From: Onthophagus taurus
Lineage: Eukaryota; Arthropoda; Insecta; Coleoptera; Scarabaeidae
Length of the DNA stretch: 64,000 nucleotides
Direction of reading: 5' to 3'
NCBI RefSeq assembly: GCF_036711975.1
Contig: NC_091968.1
Location: 10,230,001 to 10,294,000, forward strand
Shown here: piece after piece, positions 1-11,264 of the stretch
How the letters are laid out: every line of letters begins with the position of its first letter
How positions within the stretch are numbered: position 1 is the stretch's first letter
Notes under the pieces: model-generated
The model's database searches: none
Told to the model about the DNA's origin: nothing
Seen by the model: the letters and a program-made list of their open reading frames with translations, nothing else
Translations under genes and position numbers: made by a program

Positions 1-583
1 GCCATCAAACCCATAAACGGCTAATAATCTAAGAACGCTTTCAATGAAAGCTTTTCTGTACGAAGAATCACTCACCATCTGTTTATTTAAGATTAATTAT
101 TTAATTTTTTAGATAAATTTGGATTTATTTAGTTATTTACCACCGAATAAGGTCGCGATCCTTGATTCCAACCACCGATAGCTAAAAGTGTTTTTAAACA
201 AGGATTTTTTTCTTTTAAAGCAACGAATTTTTTGTATCCCCCTGAAAAAAATTTTGATATAAAACATCAAAATTTAGATATTTTTAAATATACCAGCGTC
301 GTTGTTTGGATCTAACATTTCAATTCCTCCATAAATACTCAATCCGGAAAACGCATAAATTACATGCGTACAAAGATCTGGTTCAATATTATCAATCGAA
401 AATGTTGCGAAATCTTCCCTGTATATAGCCCAACTTGAAAAGTAACAAGCTATTACTTTTTGATCTACAAAAAATCATTTTTATTTTTGCTTTTATTTGG
501 TTGTTTAATTCACCTGTTGGGCATTCCGTTTCAGATAAAACAGAACTCGCAGAAAGTAAAAAAACAACACCAAGTAACCACAT
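1..583 (-). CDS. GH18 chitinase-like protein, 5' part (cut by window edge)
   Basis: Family 18 glycosyl hydrolases cleave or bind chitin outside the cell during moulting, cuticle turnover and gut-matrix remodelling. Spliced exons read on the minus strand: 583-514 (ATG, signal peptide MWLLGVVFLLSASSVLS), 464-294, 241-141 and 78-1. The introns 513-465, 293-242 and 140-79 all have GT/AG ends and keep the frame. Exon 2 gives the family N-terminus with ACYFSSWAIYR, then IEPDLCTHVIYAFSGL. Exon 3 has LKTLLAIGGW, the conserved second strand, and exon 4 ends LLAVYGFDG. The catalytic DxxDxDxE motif normally begins at this FDG, so the active-site acid lies just outside the window. An active chitinase therefore cannot be told from a catalytically dead IDGF or chitinase-like lectin. 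A GTG-initiated extension to 595 is possible but ATG at 583 is the natural start. Family call is firm; subgroup unknown. Confidence 0.9.
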
Positions 584-619
584 TTTATGAAACACTAACT
601 TTAATTCTCTTCGGTGATA

Positions 620-628
620 GTTTATATA
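620..628 (-). promoter_or_regulatory. TATA box of the chitinase-like gene
   Basis: The minus strand reads TATATAAAC about 40 bases upstream of the ATG at 583. That leaves room for a start site about 30 bases downstream and a very short leader. A clear TATA box fits a stage- or tissue-specific cuticle or gut gene and contrasts with the TATA-less housekeeping genes in this window. Inferred from sequence and position only. Confidence 0.5.
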
Positions 629-1071
629 GATATTAATCTTATCATAGATTTAAAACATTAAATTATCAGCAATTTATCGCAGGAAATTGGATTTATCGAT
701 ACCGTTTCCGAGGATTTATTTTTTTTCGTGGATGCAATTAATATTGTTCAAACTGTTTTACACAAACAACTTTTAATCTATTAATTAATTAATTTGATAA
801 AAAACTTATATCATTAAAAAAAATTATTAATACAAAATGTTAGGCAACCAACATTTCTTGGATATAATTATGGCTACATTAACATATCACACTTTCAAAT
901 ATTAGTATAAACTAAAAGATAATTAATTAAATAATTAAATTAATTTAACATTGTTTATAATCACAAAATTTTTATGTAAATTGATTATTATAAAACAGAA
1001 ACCTGTAATTTCAACGTTTCAAAAAACAAATTTATAGGTTATTTTTTAACCTTACTTTTATAAAAACCACA
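629..1071. other. Intergenic, chitinase-like gene to REXO2
   Basis: Very AT-rich spacer between two divergent genes. I see no coding potential or repeat. Near its right end, about 1035-1055, an AGGTTA / TAACCTTA pair flanks a T-run, a weak variant of the AACATAACCT promoter motif seen at other genes here. Confidence 0.5.
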
Positions 1072-1804
1072 ATGTTTCGTGGTTTGATACGGAAATTATG
1101 GGGAGGTTGGTGATTAAATAATGATATAAATACATTTAATATCTTGAAATAGCCCACAGCCACATCGCAAAAAACTGCAACAACTTATTTACAAAAAACA
1201 TGGATTTAGAGACAAATAGAATTGTTTGGATTGACATGGAAGTGAGTTAAAAAAAAATGGAATTTTCATCTTAATTATTTATTAAACACCCTTTTAGATG
1301 ACGGGATTGGATGTGGAAAAAGATAAAGTATTAGAAATTGCTTGTTTGATAACAGATGGTGATTTAAACATTGTAGCAGAAGGTCCAGATATAATAATTC
1401 ATCATGGTAATAATGTTTTATCAAATATGAATGATTGGTCAAAAAGGCAACACGAAAAAACTGGGCTAACTGAAGCTTCAAGGAAATCTAATATCCCTAT
1501 TGATGTTGCTGAAAAACAATTAATGGATTTTATTAAAAAATATGTAACAGAAAGGATGAGTCCATTAGCTGGGAATAGTGTTTATATGGACAGAATGTTT
1601 ATGAAAAAACATTTACCAAAAATAGATAATTATTTACATTACAGGATTATTGACGTCTCAACCATAAAGGAATTGTGCCAACGTTGGAATGAAAACATTT
1701 ATAGAAAAGCACCAAGGAAAGTTTGCGATCACCGCGCTTTAAGCGATATAAAAGAAAGTATAAAGGAATTAAAATATTATAAAGATACTTTTTTTAAGGT
1801 ATAG
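1072..1804 (+). CDS. REXO2: REXO2 oligoribonuclease (3'-5' exoribonuclease)
   Basis: DEDDh-family exonuclease that degrades two- to five-nucleotide RNAs in mitochondria and cytosol. Core coding exons are 1200-1241 (MDLETNRIVWIDME) and 1298-1804, joined by a 56 bp GT-AG intron. DEDDh residues are visible: D and E in WIDMEMTGLD, D in GNSVYMDRMF, and H and D in DHRALSDI. The HYRIIDVST and SIKELKYY blocks are typical of the Orn family. The core protein is 183 aa, near bacterial Orn. Upstream, ATG 1072 opens MFRGLIRKLWG, stops three codons later if unspliced, but joins in frame through GT-AG intron 1106-1152 to 1153-1199 and then to the ATG at 1200. This adds 27 residues that are basic, lack acidic residues and look like a mitochondrial presequence. 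Human REXO2 also makes mitochondrial and cytosolic forms. The core gene is certain; the leader exon is inferred. Confidence 0.93.
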
Positions 1805-2168
1805 AATATTTGCAATAAATAAATTAAACTAATAAAGATATTAAATCAATGATATAAATCAATCCATTTGTTTTTGAATTTAACTGGTTAGCGCTGGTTG
1901 ATACTAATTCTTGTTTCCGCTTTATTAGATAATATCTTAGAAGAATACCGCGTGATGCCAGCGAAATTAAATTTTTGCTACCTTAAACAAAAATATGAAA
2001 TAGGCAACCCATGTTGCACGTAACAAAAGTTAAGGTCCAAGGTCCGTTGAGTATTGGTTATAAGGTTATCTAACTCGAACAAATTGACGTTGACGGGGTA
2101 AGGTGACGTGACGTCATTGGAGGAAAAGTATAATATACAGGTGCCTATTACGTATGGAATATAGTATA
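1805..2168. other. Intergenic between REXO2 and the transposon nest
   Basis: AT-rich spacer with AATAAA-type signals just after the REXO2 stop (about 1815-1835). It contains GTGACGTCATTGG near 2105-2120, a CRE-like palindrome that also occurs in repeat R and element J. No gene seen. Confidence 0.4.
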
Positions 2169-2637
2169 CAGTGTGTCCCCGTAAGGCAGCGTTTCTCAAC
2201 GTTTCAGTATTCGGGCCCCAATTTTCAATAACAATTTTTATGGCGCCCCCCTACCTTTTTTTTGCGTCATTTGTTTAAAAATTTTGGCAGCAGGCAGCAT
2301 GAAACCTAATAAACTCTTAGACGCCATTTGGAAACACTTCATAGTGAGTACGTTAACAAGCCCCGAGAATTCTTTGAATTAAAATTAGTCATATGAAGAG
2401 CAAAATCATTCTTCAAAAAAACTTTGTGAACGAAAAAGTTTTACTTGCCTCTTACAAAGTATCATATAAAATAGCCAGATATAAAAAGGCTCACACATTG
2501 GTGAAGACCTTATTCTGCCAGCTGCGATGGAGATTGTAGAAACTATGTTTGGAGATAATTTTGCCAAACAATTACAATCCATACATCTTTCAAATGATAC
2601 TGTTGCCCACCGAATTGGTGATATAGCCGAAGATGTA

Positions 2638-3144
2638 CAGGATGGTTCAAATTCGATGTCCGAATAGGCTAACTCGGAAACTATAAGAGTTAGACAAAAA
2701 GTAGCTTACATGTCATGATCTCGTTTTTCGAGAAACTGCTAATGCCGAAAACCTCATAGCGCTATCGTCTTTTGTTTTTCCCCTAGAGGCCAAAATTGGA
2801 AATATCGTAAAACCAGCAAGTGCAATTATCTTCGTTATTATTATAGGTGGAGTATTATAACTAAGACATTATATGGACACTTTTTTATAGAGAATTGGAT
2901 GACGTAGTCAAAAAAATTTTTTCGGTTTTAGATTTTGAGATATCACAATTTTCGTTTTTTTAAATGGAAACAACCACTGATTATTCGCTTATTAAATTCG
3001 TTATTTTTTTCTGATTACAAAAATATAGGGTTCGACAGGTCTATTTCTTATTGTTTTAGAATAAAGCCAAAAATAAACATTTTTTATCAAATTTCCATCT
3101 AGTATCATCGGCGAAATTAAATTTACAGTTTCCTGTAAATTACG
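2638..3144 (+). repeat. Left long TIR of the intact mariner
   Basis: Inverted partner of 4852-5359. It differs by a few substitutions and small indels over about 507 bases, including the ATTACGGGG versus ATTATGGTA junction where homology stops. Confidence 0.88.
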
Positions 3145-3527
3145 GGGCGGTAGGTAAAATCTAAAAAGTTAACAATTAAATAAGAAGATAACTTCTGGTA
3201 TTTAAAAACAAATAATTATGTTTATTACACCAACTGTTAATACGGAAATATTTAATGACTTGCATTGCTTCACACTATTTTATTAGCAACTTGATAAATT
3301 ATTAAGTGGCTGATTTTAGAAATTGTAGGTTTACTACATACCTACATTTCTTAATACTTTATGAATAACTTTTAAAAATTTTCACTTCTATAAGATTGAC
3401 ATTATTTAATATATTATTTGTTTTTGTTAGATCAAATAGTATTTATAAATATTTTATTAACGCAAAAAAATAGTAATTTAACAACAAATACTAATAATTT
3501 TATTTTCCAAACATTATTAAAACAATG

Positions 3528-4556
3528 CTACAAAAAATGCTCAAATTGACCTCCTCTTTTTTCGATGCAAATTTCACAACGCTTTCTAACACTGTTTATT
3601 GCGTTAAATATACTTATATTTGGAATAGAATTGAGACAATGCTCAAAATTTATCTTTAATTCTCTTATATTTCCATTATCCATTAAATATAACTGGTTTT
3701 TGATGTAGCCCCAGAGAAAAAAATCCAGTGGCGTCAAATCCGGTGATCTTGGTGGCCACCGATGGTTTCCGCTGGAACCAATCCAGTTGTCTTCAAAATT
3801 AATATTTAAAAAATCAGTTATACGCCTAGCAGTATGCGCAGGAGCGCCATCATGTTGAAAATATAGTTTTTCCGCATCACGTAAAGGTAAACCATCAACA
3901 TATCTTTCAATGTGGTTTGTTAATATGTTTAAATACCGTTCCGCATTTAAATTTTCTTGGTATATTTGATATGCCAAAACTTCATTATTTAGCAATGCTA
4001 CCCATACGTTAAAACCAAAGCGACCTTGAGTACGCCTTTCAATGGTATTTTGGGGATTAACGTTCGACCATATATGTTGGTTATTTCTGTTAAATATCCC
4101 CGCACTGCTAATGTGTGCTTCATCGGTCCAGATAATTGCTCTACTGAAAACTGGGTTTTCATTAACCTGATCTACGTACCAACGGCAAAATTCAAGCCTT
4201 CTTTGGGTATCACCATCTCGTAAATGATGCATGATTCGAGGAACGTATGGCTTATACTTGTGTTTATGTAAAACACGAAGACAGCGATTTCTGGAAATAC
4301 CAAGATCATTCTCCATTTCGCGGCTTGATATCGACGAATTTGCTGTAACTGCCGCTAAAACATTTATTTCTTCGTCTTCATTTTCTTTATAATGCGATTT
4401 TGGTCTAGGCTTTTTAAAAGAACCGAATGTTTTTAAATTTTTTTCTAAACGACTAAATATTTTCGCATTTGACTGCCTTCTTTCCGGGTATCTATTAAAA
4501 TACAACTCTGCAGCCAATTCACTACTTTTATTTTGTAATATGTAACATTCTAACAT
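3528..4556 (-). CDS. Mariner-family transposase, apparently intact
   Basis: Cut-and-paste transposase of the IS630-Tc1-mariner superfamily. From the first ATG (4556) the product is 342 aa. The frame is open to 4637 without another ATG, so a non-ATG or spliced start is possible. N-terminal helix-turn-helix region has LAAELYFNRYPERRQSNAKIF. The catalytic triad is complete: D in AIIWTDEAH, D in YFQHDGAPAH, and a third acidic residue in PRSPDLTPLDFFLWG. By the mariner convention I count 41 residues between the second Asp and the Asp of PLD, which would place it in a DD41D-like group. No stops or frameshifts are visible, so the protein could be active. Confidence 0.88.
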   Translation of the reverse strand: MLECYILQNKSSELAAELYFNRYPERRQSNAKIFSRLEKNLKTFGSFKKPRPKSHYKENEDEEINVLAAVTANSSISSREMENDLGISRNRCLRVLHKHKYKPYVPRIMHHLRDGDTQRRLEFCRWYVDQVNENPVFSRAIIWTDEAHISSAGIFNRNNQHIWSNVNPQNTIERRTQGRFGFNVWVALLNNEVLAYQIYQENLNAERYLNILTNHIERYVDGLPLRDAEKLYFQHDGAPAHTARRITDFLNINFEDNWIGSSGNHRWPPRSPDLTPLDFFLWGYIKNQLYLMDNGNIRELKINFEHCLNSIPNISIFNAINSVRKRCEICIEKRGGQFEHFL

Positions 4557-4851
4557 GTCAAACTTTTCAAAGTTTTCGTAATTAATCTTTAAAACAGGAT
4601 TTTTAAAGTGACACTTTTTGAATACAAACAAATGTTGCTATGTTTATTTGAATTCAAAAGAAAAATATATGAGCGCCATCTATCAATAATTTATTAAGTC
4701 ATTTAATAATAATATTAAATATTAATAAAAAATGTGAAATAATGCAATCTATTCCAACTTTTGTGTAAAACATATATAAATTAAATAGTTCAACAAATTT
4801 ATTTGTTTCAAACATCAGAAATTTGTTTTTTTAATTTTTAGTTATAGTACC

Positions 4852-5359
4852 ATAATTTACAGGAAACTGTAAATTTAATTTCGTCGATGACACTAGATGG
4901 AAATTTAAAAAAAAAGTTTATTTTTGGCTTTATTCTAAAACAATAAGAAATAGACCGGTCGAACCCTATATTTTTGTAATCAGAAAAAAATAACGAATTT
5001 AATAAGCGAATAATCAGTGGTTGTTTCTATTTAAAAAAACGAAAATTGTGATGATATCTCAAAATCTAAAACCGAAAAAATTTTTTTGACTACGTCATCC
5101 AATTCTCTATAAAAAAGTGTCCATATAATGTCTTAGTTATAATACTCCACCTATAATAATAACGAAGATAATTGCACTTGCTGGTTTTACGATATTTCCA
5201 ATTTTGGCCTCTAGGGGAAAAACAAAAGACGATAGCGCTATGAGGTTTTCGGCATTAGCAGTTTCTCGAAAAACGAGATCATGACATGTGAGCTACTTTT
5301 TTTCTAACTCTTATAGTTTCCGAGTTAGCCTATTCGGACATCGAATTTGAACCACCCTG
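4852..5359 (-). repeat. Right long TIR of the intact mariner
   Basis: Inverted partner of 2638-3144. It ends at GAACCACCCTG just before the TA target duplicate. Confidence 0.88.
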
Positions 5360-7189
5360 TACAGCACCAGCTTCTTGAAAAGTTGTATGACAAATTGTTT
5401 TCGATCCAGCTTGACGACGCAACAGATAGCAATAAAGACGCTCATTTAACGGCCGATGTTTGATTTTGTGATCGCATATCGGCAGTAGAAGAACTATTTT
5501 TCTGCAAACCTATAGAACTTAAAGCAACAGCACTCACTTTATTTGATATTTTAAATGATTTTATTAATGAGGCAAACATAGAGTGGAAGAATTGCGTTGG
5601 AATATGCACCAATGGTGATTCTACAATGTCTGGAAGATTCCAAAGCTTACAAGCACTTGTGATACAAAAATCTCCGCAATGTGTTTAGAACATAAAGGCT
5701 CTGGTTTCCAAAGAAATGAATCCTATTCTCATTGTGCTAACGACGGTTGTAACTGTAGTAACTTATATAAAAATGAGACCCGTAAAATCAAGAATCTTTA
5801 ATGCACTTTGCAAAGATATGGGTGCAGAACATTCAACGTTGCTATTTTATTATATTTTATGAGGCCATCGCGTGAAAAATTTCTACAACGTGTTTATGAG
5901 TTAAAAGAGGAAATTGCCACTTTTGTAGAAGAGGAAAACCGCCTGGAAGCCAAAAAGTTTCGAGATGCTTTATTTGTGATGAAATTGGTTACATATTCGA
6001 GAAATTAAATACCCTGAATCTACAACTCCAAGGAGTAAACACGCACATGTGGGATAGCAGTGATAAAGTTAGTGCTTTCTGTAGAAATTTGAAGCTGTGG
6101 AGCAGAAATGTAATACAAAAAAAAACTAGAAATGTTTGCAAATGTGAATGAATATGTCAAAACATACAAAAAAGAAGAACAGTATGTGAAAGTTGTTTTT
6201 GTTACAATAGAAAATCATTTAGCCATGTTGGCACAGAATTTTGAAAAGTATTTTCTTGCTGACGACAAATTGGCAGCAAGTTACGAGTGGGTTAGGGATC
6301 CATTTCGAACTACTCACGAAGGTCTCTCAACTGCAGAAGAAGAAATCTTCATAGACTTTACTGCAAGCGGCGAAATTTAGTAATAGAGAGAATTTAGTAA
6401 TAAATCTCTCTTGAATTTTGGACTGGATTGAATGATGAATTTTCTCCACTGAAAACAAGAGCATTTCGTATATTATTACCATTTTCAACATCCTACCTTT
6501 TTGAAGCCGGATTTTCTGCGGTGGCTGCTTTAAAGACAAAATATAGGTCTCGACTGCATATAGACCAAAGAACTGAGAGTGGCTATTTGTAATATAAAAC
6601 CTTCTTTTGAAAAACTTTGCTGTGCGAGCCAGGCCCAAGGGAGTCACTAATACTTATAATCATTACAGCTACTTTTAATTTAGTACTGATGAGTCTATTA
6701 TTAGTTTCATTTGGCATTTGACAGTACCTGATACAATTATATTTATAGTAATTAAATATCTAGGTAATAGTACGAGTGTATTAGTTTAAGCGTGTATTAT
6801 ACTTACTTAATTTTTTGTAATGTCAGAATGACATTAATTTTACTACTTTCTTTTCATTTTGATGTGTTGGCGCCCCCCATGTAGAATTATGACGCCCCCA
6901 TAGGGGGCGCGCCCCACAGGTTAAGAAACGATGCCGTAAGGTATAATTGACGATAAATTTTTGAATTCAAATTCCATCTTTTGCAATTAAAGTCTGGATG
7001 TTATAAAACGAAATATAACCAAGTTTTACGTCAAACGTCCTCAAAGTACCAAAGTTAACGCAAGAACTTTGTTAACCGTTGCATTTTATTTTATTAATTT
7101 AGGATATAAAAGCACAATGCAGATTTTTAAATTATAAGATTAACAAAACATTTTCGATCTAAAGTAAATTAATATAAAAGCTTATTCAA

Positions 7190-8171
7190 TGATACCACCA
7201 TCAACACTAACACATAATTCAGCTCTTTTGCGCCATTGTTTATAACTTTTTCTAATATGGTCCAACGGAATTTTTCTAATAACAGTTTCAATTTTTTGTT
7301 TTAAACGATCTAAATTGTTATTAAAATTTTCAGTGTACATTTTTTGTTTTACATAACGCCAAAAATCCTTAATAGATAAATCCGGACTTCTTGGCGGCCA
7401 TGGTTGCGGACCATATCTACCAATCCATTTTTTTCTACCAAATAACGTATTTAAATCATTTCTAATTAAAACGGTGGAATGTGGGCCGCAACTATCTTTG
7501 GAACTATCTGTTGGAAATATAATTTATTGCGCTTTTCTAAATCCACGCCGTGAAGATAATTAAATAAACAATTTTCAAGTATTTCCAAATATCACAAAAC
7601 AGCACACCACACGTTCACTTTCTGGGAATACTGGTGTTTACAAGCTATGCGATAATGTGGATTAGTCTTTGACCAGAATCGACAATTTTGTGATGTAACC
7701 CATAGTACATTAGTGGTGAACGAAAATATTATGTTTTTTAAAAAAGTTCTGTCTTTCAAAATTTTGTACCCAAACCACAAACAATAATCTAAACGTTTTG
7801 CTTCATCACCTAATTCGATAGTGTGGTTAAATTTTGGTTTATACGGCAATATTTTATTTTCTCGATAAATTCTTTGTAAATGGGATTTACTTATACCGAC
7901 TTGAACTGTCCTTTTTCTTAACGACACCTTACTGTAATCCATTGCGTACTGCAACAATCGACCCCGCAACATGTTCATCTAAAAGCTTTTTTTCCTTCCT
8001 TTTATTTTCCACATTGCCCGTTTCCGAAAATTTTTTAACAAGTCTCTTAATTGTTTTTTTATCTACTAAAAATCCAAATTTTTCCTCAAATTGTCTTAAA
8101 ACTGCATTGTAACTAATGTTCCCCAATCCATAGCACTGCGCTGTAAATATTTTATGTTGTAATGTAAACAT
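7190..8171 (-). pseudogene. Transposase relic of mariner-like element A
   Basis: Reads from MFTLQHKIFTAQCYGLG at 8171 through a helix-turn-helix region (GFLVDKKTIKRLVKKF, VGISKSHLQRIYREN). It continues through NRFWSKTNPHYR-like and KVNVWCAVL blocks to a frameshifted C-terminus near 7190. The first catalytic block, normally FSDE, reads FSFTTN, so the first aspartate is lost. Several frameshifts occur after 7590. A shortened copy of the same gene lies in A copy 2 (32640-32880 and 34820-35105). Confidence 0.8.
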
Positions 8172-8443
8172 GATCAATTAATATCTGACAATAGGCTAAA
8201 GCTAAGCTATCAAATGATAATTGTTAGTTCACTCAGATCATTTGTTTTTATTGTAAAACGGAATATTAAAAAAAAATTTTCAAGAAAAAACTCATTTTTT
8301 CTTTTATATGCTAAATTAATAAAATTCGGCATATCGCTATAATTATTTAACATAACAAACATTTTATCTTAATCAACTTTTGTTGTACAGGGTGGGCAAA
8401 TTTGGGTGTTATTATAGGCTATCTCAGAAACTATAAGAGATAC

Positions 8444-9667
8444 CGACGATTTTTGAATTAGCAACATACCACCAGCTTAAAATAAATCCTGACAAATCTA
8501 TGTGAATGAGTTTTAATGGGCAACAGCGCAACCCTACTTCGCACTTAGCCATTAATATGAATAACACTTTAATTAAAAAGGTCTCTGAAGCTAAGTGTCT
8601 TGGTATGATTTTAGATACTAGCTTAAGATTTAGAAAACAAATTCAAACATATATTCAGAGATCATATTTTTTTTGCGTCGGCTGTACCCGCATCGTTCAT
8701 GTTTACCTTTGAAATTAAAAGTGCTCCTCTGTGATATGTTTGTTCTTTCACAATTTAATTATGTCTGCTGTATATCATAGACCTATAGATGCAGTCACGT
8801 CACGAAGTATACAAAAGGTTCAGAATAGTTGCCTCAGATTCATTTATGGGATTCGCAAATTTGATAGAGTTTCTCATAAACTTAAGGATGCTGGGTGGCT
8901 GAACATGAGCTCTCGACGGGAGTTTCATAGTTTGTCTCTCTATCATAGAATCGTTACCTCTGGAGTCCCGGAGTACCTGCATAATAAAATTAAATATAAA
9001 CCACAGTGCGAAGGAAGTCAGACAAGGTCAGGTATTAGTTTCTATCCTCCAAAACATAGAACATCACTTTTTCAAAGGTCATTTACATATCATGTTTATA
9101 AATCGTATGGAAGCTTGCCACATGCACTACGTCAACTGAAATATGACCAATTTCGAATAAAATTGAGGAATATGATTTTTCAGCAGTCAACGGGTCTTGT
9201 CTGATGTTTGTTATTCTTTGTTTCTCTGTGATTTTGTTGTGACCTTATTCTTATTGATATAAAGTCATTGTTACGATGTTAACAGTTACGCCATCAGTTA
9301 TTACACTGAGTCCTTTTTTAATTTTCATTATTATTGTTTTTTTCTCCTCTTCTTTCTTTTTTTTCCTCTTTCATTTAATTTACGTTTGGGTCTTTTGGCC
9401 CCTTTCATTTAATTTAATTATGTTTAAATTTAGATTTGATATGATGCGGGTGATACTGTATTAATGATTTCAAGATTTTGCCTTTGTTTTTCTTTTCTTT
9501 TTATTTGTTATAATTCATAGAATTTTTTTTTTATTTTATGGTTGGATAGAACAGACTATTCTGGATCCCGCCGTTTGATCTCCATATATTATGTATATAT
9601 TTGTATTGTAGTTTCTTCTTTGTAATGGAGACAATAAAGTCATTTATTATTATTATTATTATTATTA
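8444..9667 (+). mobile_element. 5'-truncated non-LTR retrotransposon (LINE) 3' end
   Basis: Splits the B sequence GAGATAC/GAAAAAAG, which is uninterrupted in copy 2 (about 30800). It starts inside the reverse transcriptase gene and ends in an (ATT)n tail at about 9645-9667. 5' truncation with a simple-repeat tail is the usual outcome of target-primed reverse transcription. Target duplication is at most a few bases. Confidence 0.8.
8506..9204 (+). pseudogene. LINE reverse transcriptase C-terminal region, broken
   Basis: Two frames (8506-8712 and 8731-9204) give the thumb and C-terminal part of a jockey/CR1-like reverse transcriptase: KVSEAKCLGMILDTSLRF, then RSIQKVQNSCLRFIYG and LKDAGWLNMSSRREFHSLSL, ending at a stop near 9204. 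Catalytic palm motifs are absent because of 5' truncation, and a frameshift near 8715 breaks it. Confidence 0.75.
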
Positions 9668-10615
9668 TACGAAAAAAGTAGGTGCCATGTCCCGGTCTCT
9701 TTTTTTTAGACTAACCCAATCCCGCAAACACCAAACCTCTATCTTCTTTTGTTTTTAAGTTATAGCCAACAAGTCAAATTTTCGTGATTTCAAAAAATGC
9801 TAATATTTCGTTTATTTTTGAAATTAGAGAAATGGGGTTGATACGTTCTTAAGACACTTTTTTAAGTAGAATATACTGCCGTTGAAAAATTTTAAACATA
9901 CTTGATGATTTTTGAGATACAACACAAAGTTGTGTTTTTTTAAATACAAACTATACTTGATTATGATGTTACTGAAAAGAGCATACTTTTAGCTTTCCAA
10001 TGATGTATCGCATGTATGGTGTATTTGCAGAAAATAAGCGTTAATTTTTAATTCCAAAATAGTAAGCGCCATGGTTGAAAATGTTGATTATAGTAGGCGG
10101 ATCCGAACAATAAATACTACCTAGTGGCTATAATATATGGTTTGGACAGAATAAAGTTGGTTTTGTACCAACGAATAAAAACTTTGAATTGTTAATTTAA
10201 ATTTCTCAGCATCTTATCCCTGACTTTGTTCACCAATAAAAAATGGTTAGCAAGTAATGTTTGTTTATTAAAAATACAAGAAATATATTAATGAACGAAT
10301 AATTAATTATGGACAACTTCAGGAACTGAACAAGCACAAACTGTCATCTTCTTCTACTAAACTTACTGGTTGTAAGGTTCGGAACAACAGTTCGGAATCA
10401 ATGAATGAAATCTTCGGTAGTATTTTCCCAGTTTTCCCCAAACATAAGATTTAGAAGTTTTTTGATATCAGCAATCTTTTCTTTTGAAATTGGGTGAGAT
10501 AGAGGAACATTAGGGATCATAAACTTTGAGCGGACTTTCCATTGAAACACCGTTTCAATGGGGATATGAAGACTTATGTATCATCTTCAAAGCGAACTCC
10601 AATATATTCATATAT

Positions 10616-10716
10616 TATACAACAAGACGATCGAAAATACTCGATAATACGAGACGTATTGCCTTTTTTAAGGCAATACGTCGAGATTCGAGTATTTTCG
10701 ATTGTCGTGTTGTATA
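10616..10716. repeat. Long near-perfect hairpin inside element B
   Basis: Arms of 47-50 bases pair around a loop of about 6 (TTTTTT). The outer ends are TATACAACA and TGTTGTATA, and the inner stem is ACGTATTGCC / GGCAATACGT. Copy 2 of B runs straight through the corresponding place (about 31950) without it, so it is a separate small insert. It could be a tiny palindromic transposon or a source of double-stranded RNA. Confidence 0.75.
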
Positions 10717-11264
10717 TGGCTAGACTATTTCATGAATAAAAAATATACATATTTTTAGATTTTTTATATTTTTTTAATAAATTACATTGATTGTTATGGA
10801 AACATGCATGGATGTCTGGAAATTAATTAAATGTCAAACAAGCGATAATACACTGTTAAAAATTTTACGGAGTGATTTAACTCTTTCGGTATAAGGTGAA
10901 ATATTACCGCGAAAAAGTGGTAAACCTAACTAAATTCTAGTAGGTTGCAACACTTTTCAGAGTCAAAATAACTTTGTTAAAAGATGTTAAAAATACGGTG
11001 TTAATCTGTTTACTCCTCACACTGTAACTTTACACTTTTCAACTCTGCATTATGATTAAAAGTAAAATACAAATAATTCGGTGTAAACTAACTAAATTTT
11101 AAATTGTATTTACCCCGCTATGTAGGTTTCGTTGTGGTCACATGATCTATCACGTGATTCTTCTACAGTATTGGCAATTTTTAGTCGAAGCAAGTCGCAG
11201 CGTGCACAAACGTTATTAAATCGTGGTACATTAATTTTTAAATATTTTCTATATTTTTGTTAAA

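Larger units (their letters stand above)
2638..5359 (-). mobile_element. Tc1/mariner-type element with 0.5 kb TIRs, intact transposase
   Basis: Inserted in the hAT relic at a TA (2636-2637 and 5360-5361). Ends are CAGGATGGTTC and GAACCACCCTG. The two arms, 2638-3144 and 4852-5359, are near-identical inverted repeats of about 507 bp, far longer than the 20-30 bp TIRs of classic mariners. The arms enclose one transposase gene. Similarity of the arms and the open frame make this one of the youngest insertions in the nest. Confidence 0.92.
2290..6640 (+). pseudogene. hAT transposase (SCAND3/ZBED5-like) relic
   Basis: Conceptual reading with frameshifts and stops gives a hAT transposase of the type also domesticated in vertebrate SCAND3/ZBED5. 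Around 2400-2635 it reads FVNEKVLLASYKVSYKIA and ILPAAMEIVETMFGD. After the mariner insertion it continues with ATDSNKDAHL, NDFINEANIEWKNCVGICTNG (about 5560-5615, the conserved CTDGA region), VMKLVTYSRN near 6000, and the C-terminal dimerisation block FSTSYLFEAGFSAVAALKTK around 6485-6545. Several in-frame stops, for example near 5460 and 5685, show it is dead. The segments 5808-6008 and 6132-6380 are its longest open pieces. Confidence 0.85.
2187..6933 (+). mobile_element. hAT element inserted in the left TIR of A
   Basis: The ends CAGCGTTTCTCAAC (left) and GTTAAGAAACGATG-like (right) are imperfect terminal inverted repeats of the kind seen in hAT elements. The perfect 8 bp target duplication CCGTAAGG lies at 2179-2186 and 6934-6941, within the ordinary sequence of A's terminus, so the insertion point is exact. 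A GC-rich stretch (GGGGGCGCGCCCC) follows the right TIR. The element holds a decayed transposase and a later mariner insertion (2638-5359). Confidence 0.9.

Noticed and set aside
10526-10739. Two overlapping frames across the hairpin in element B
   Set aside because: They read through the palindrome and a decayed fragment; other copy of B breaks both.
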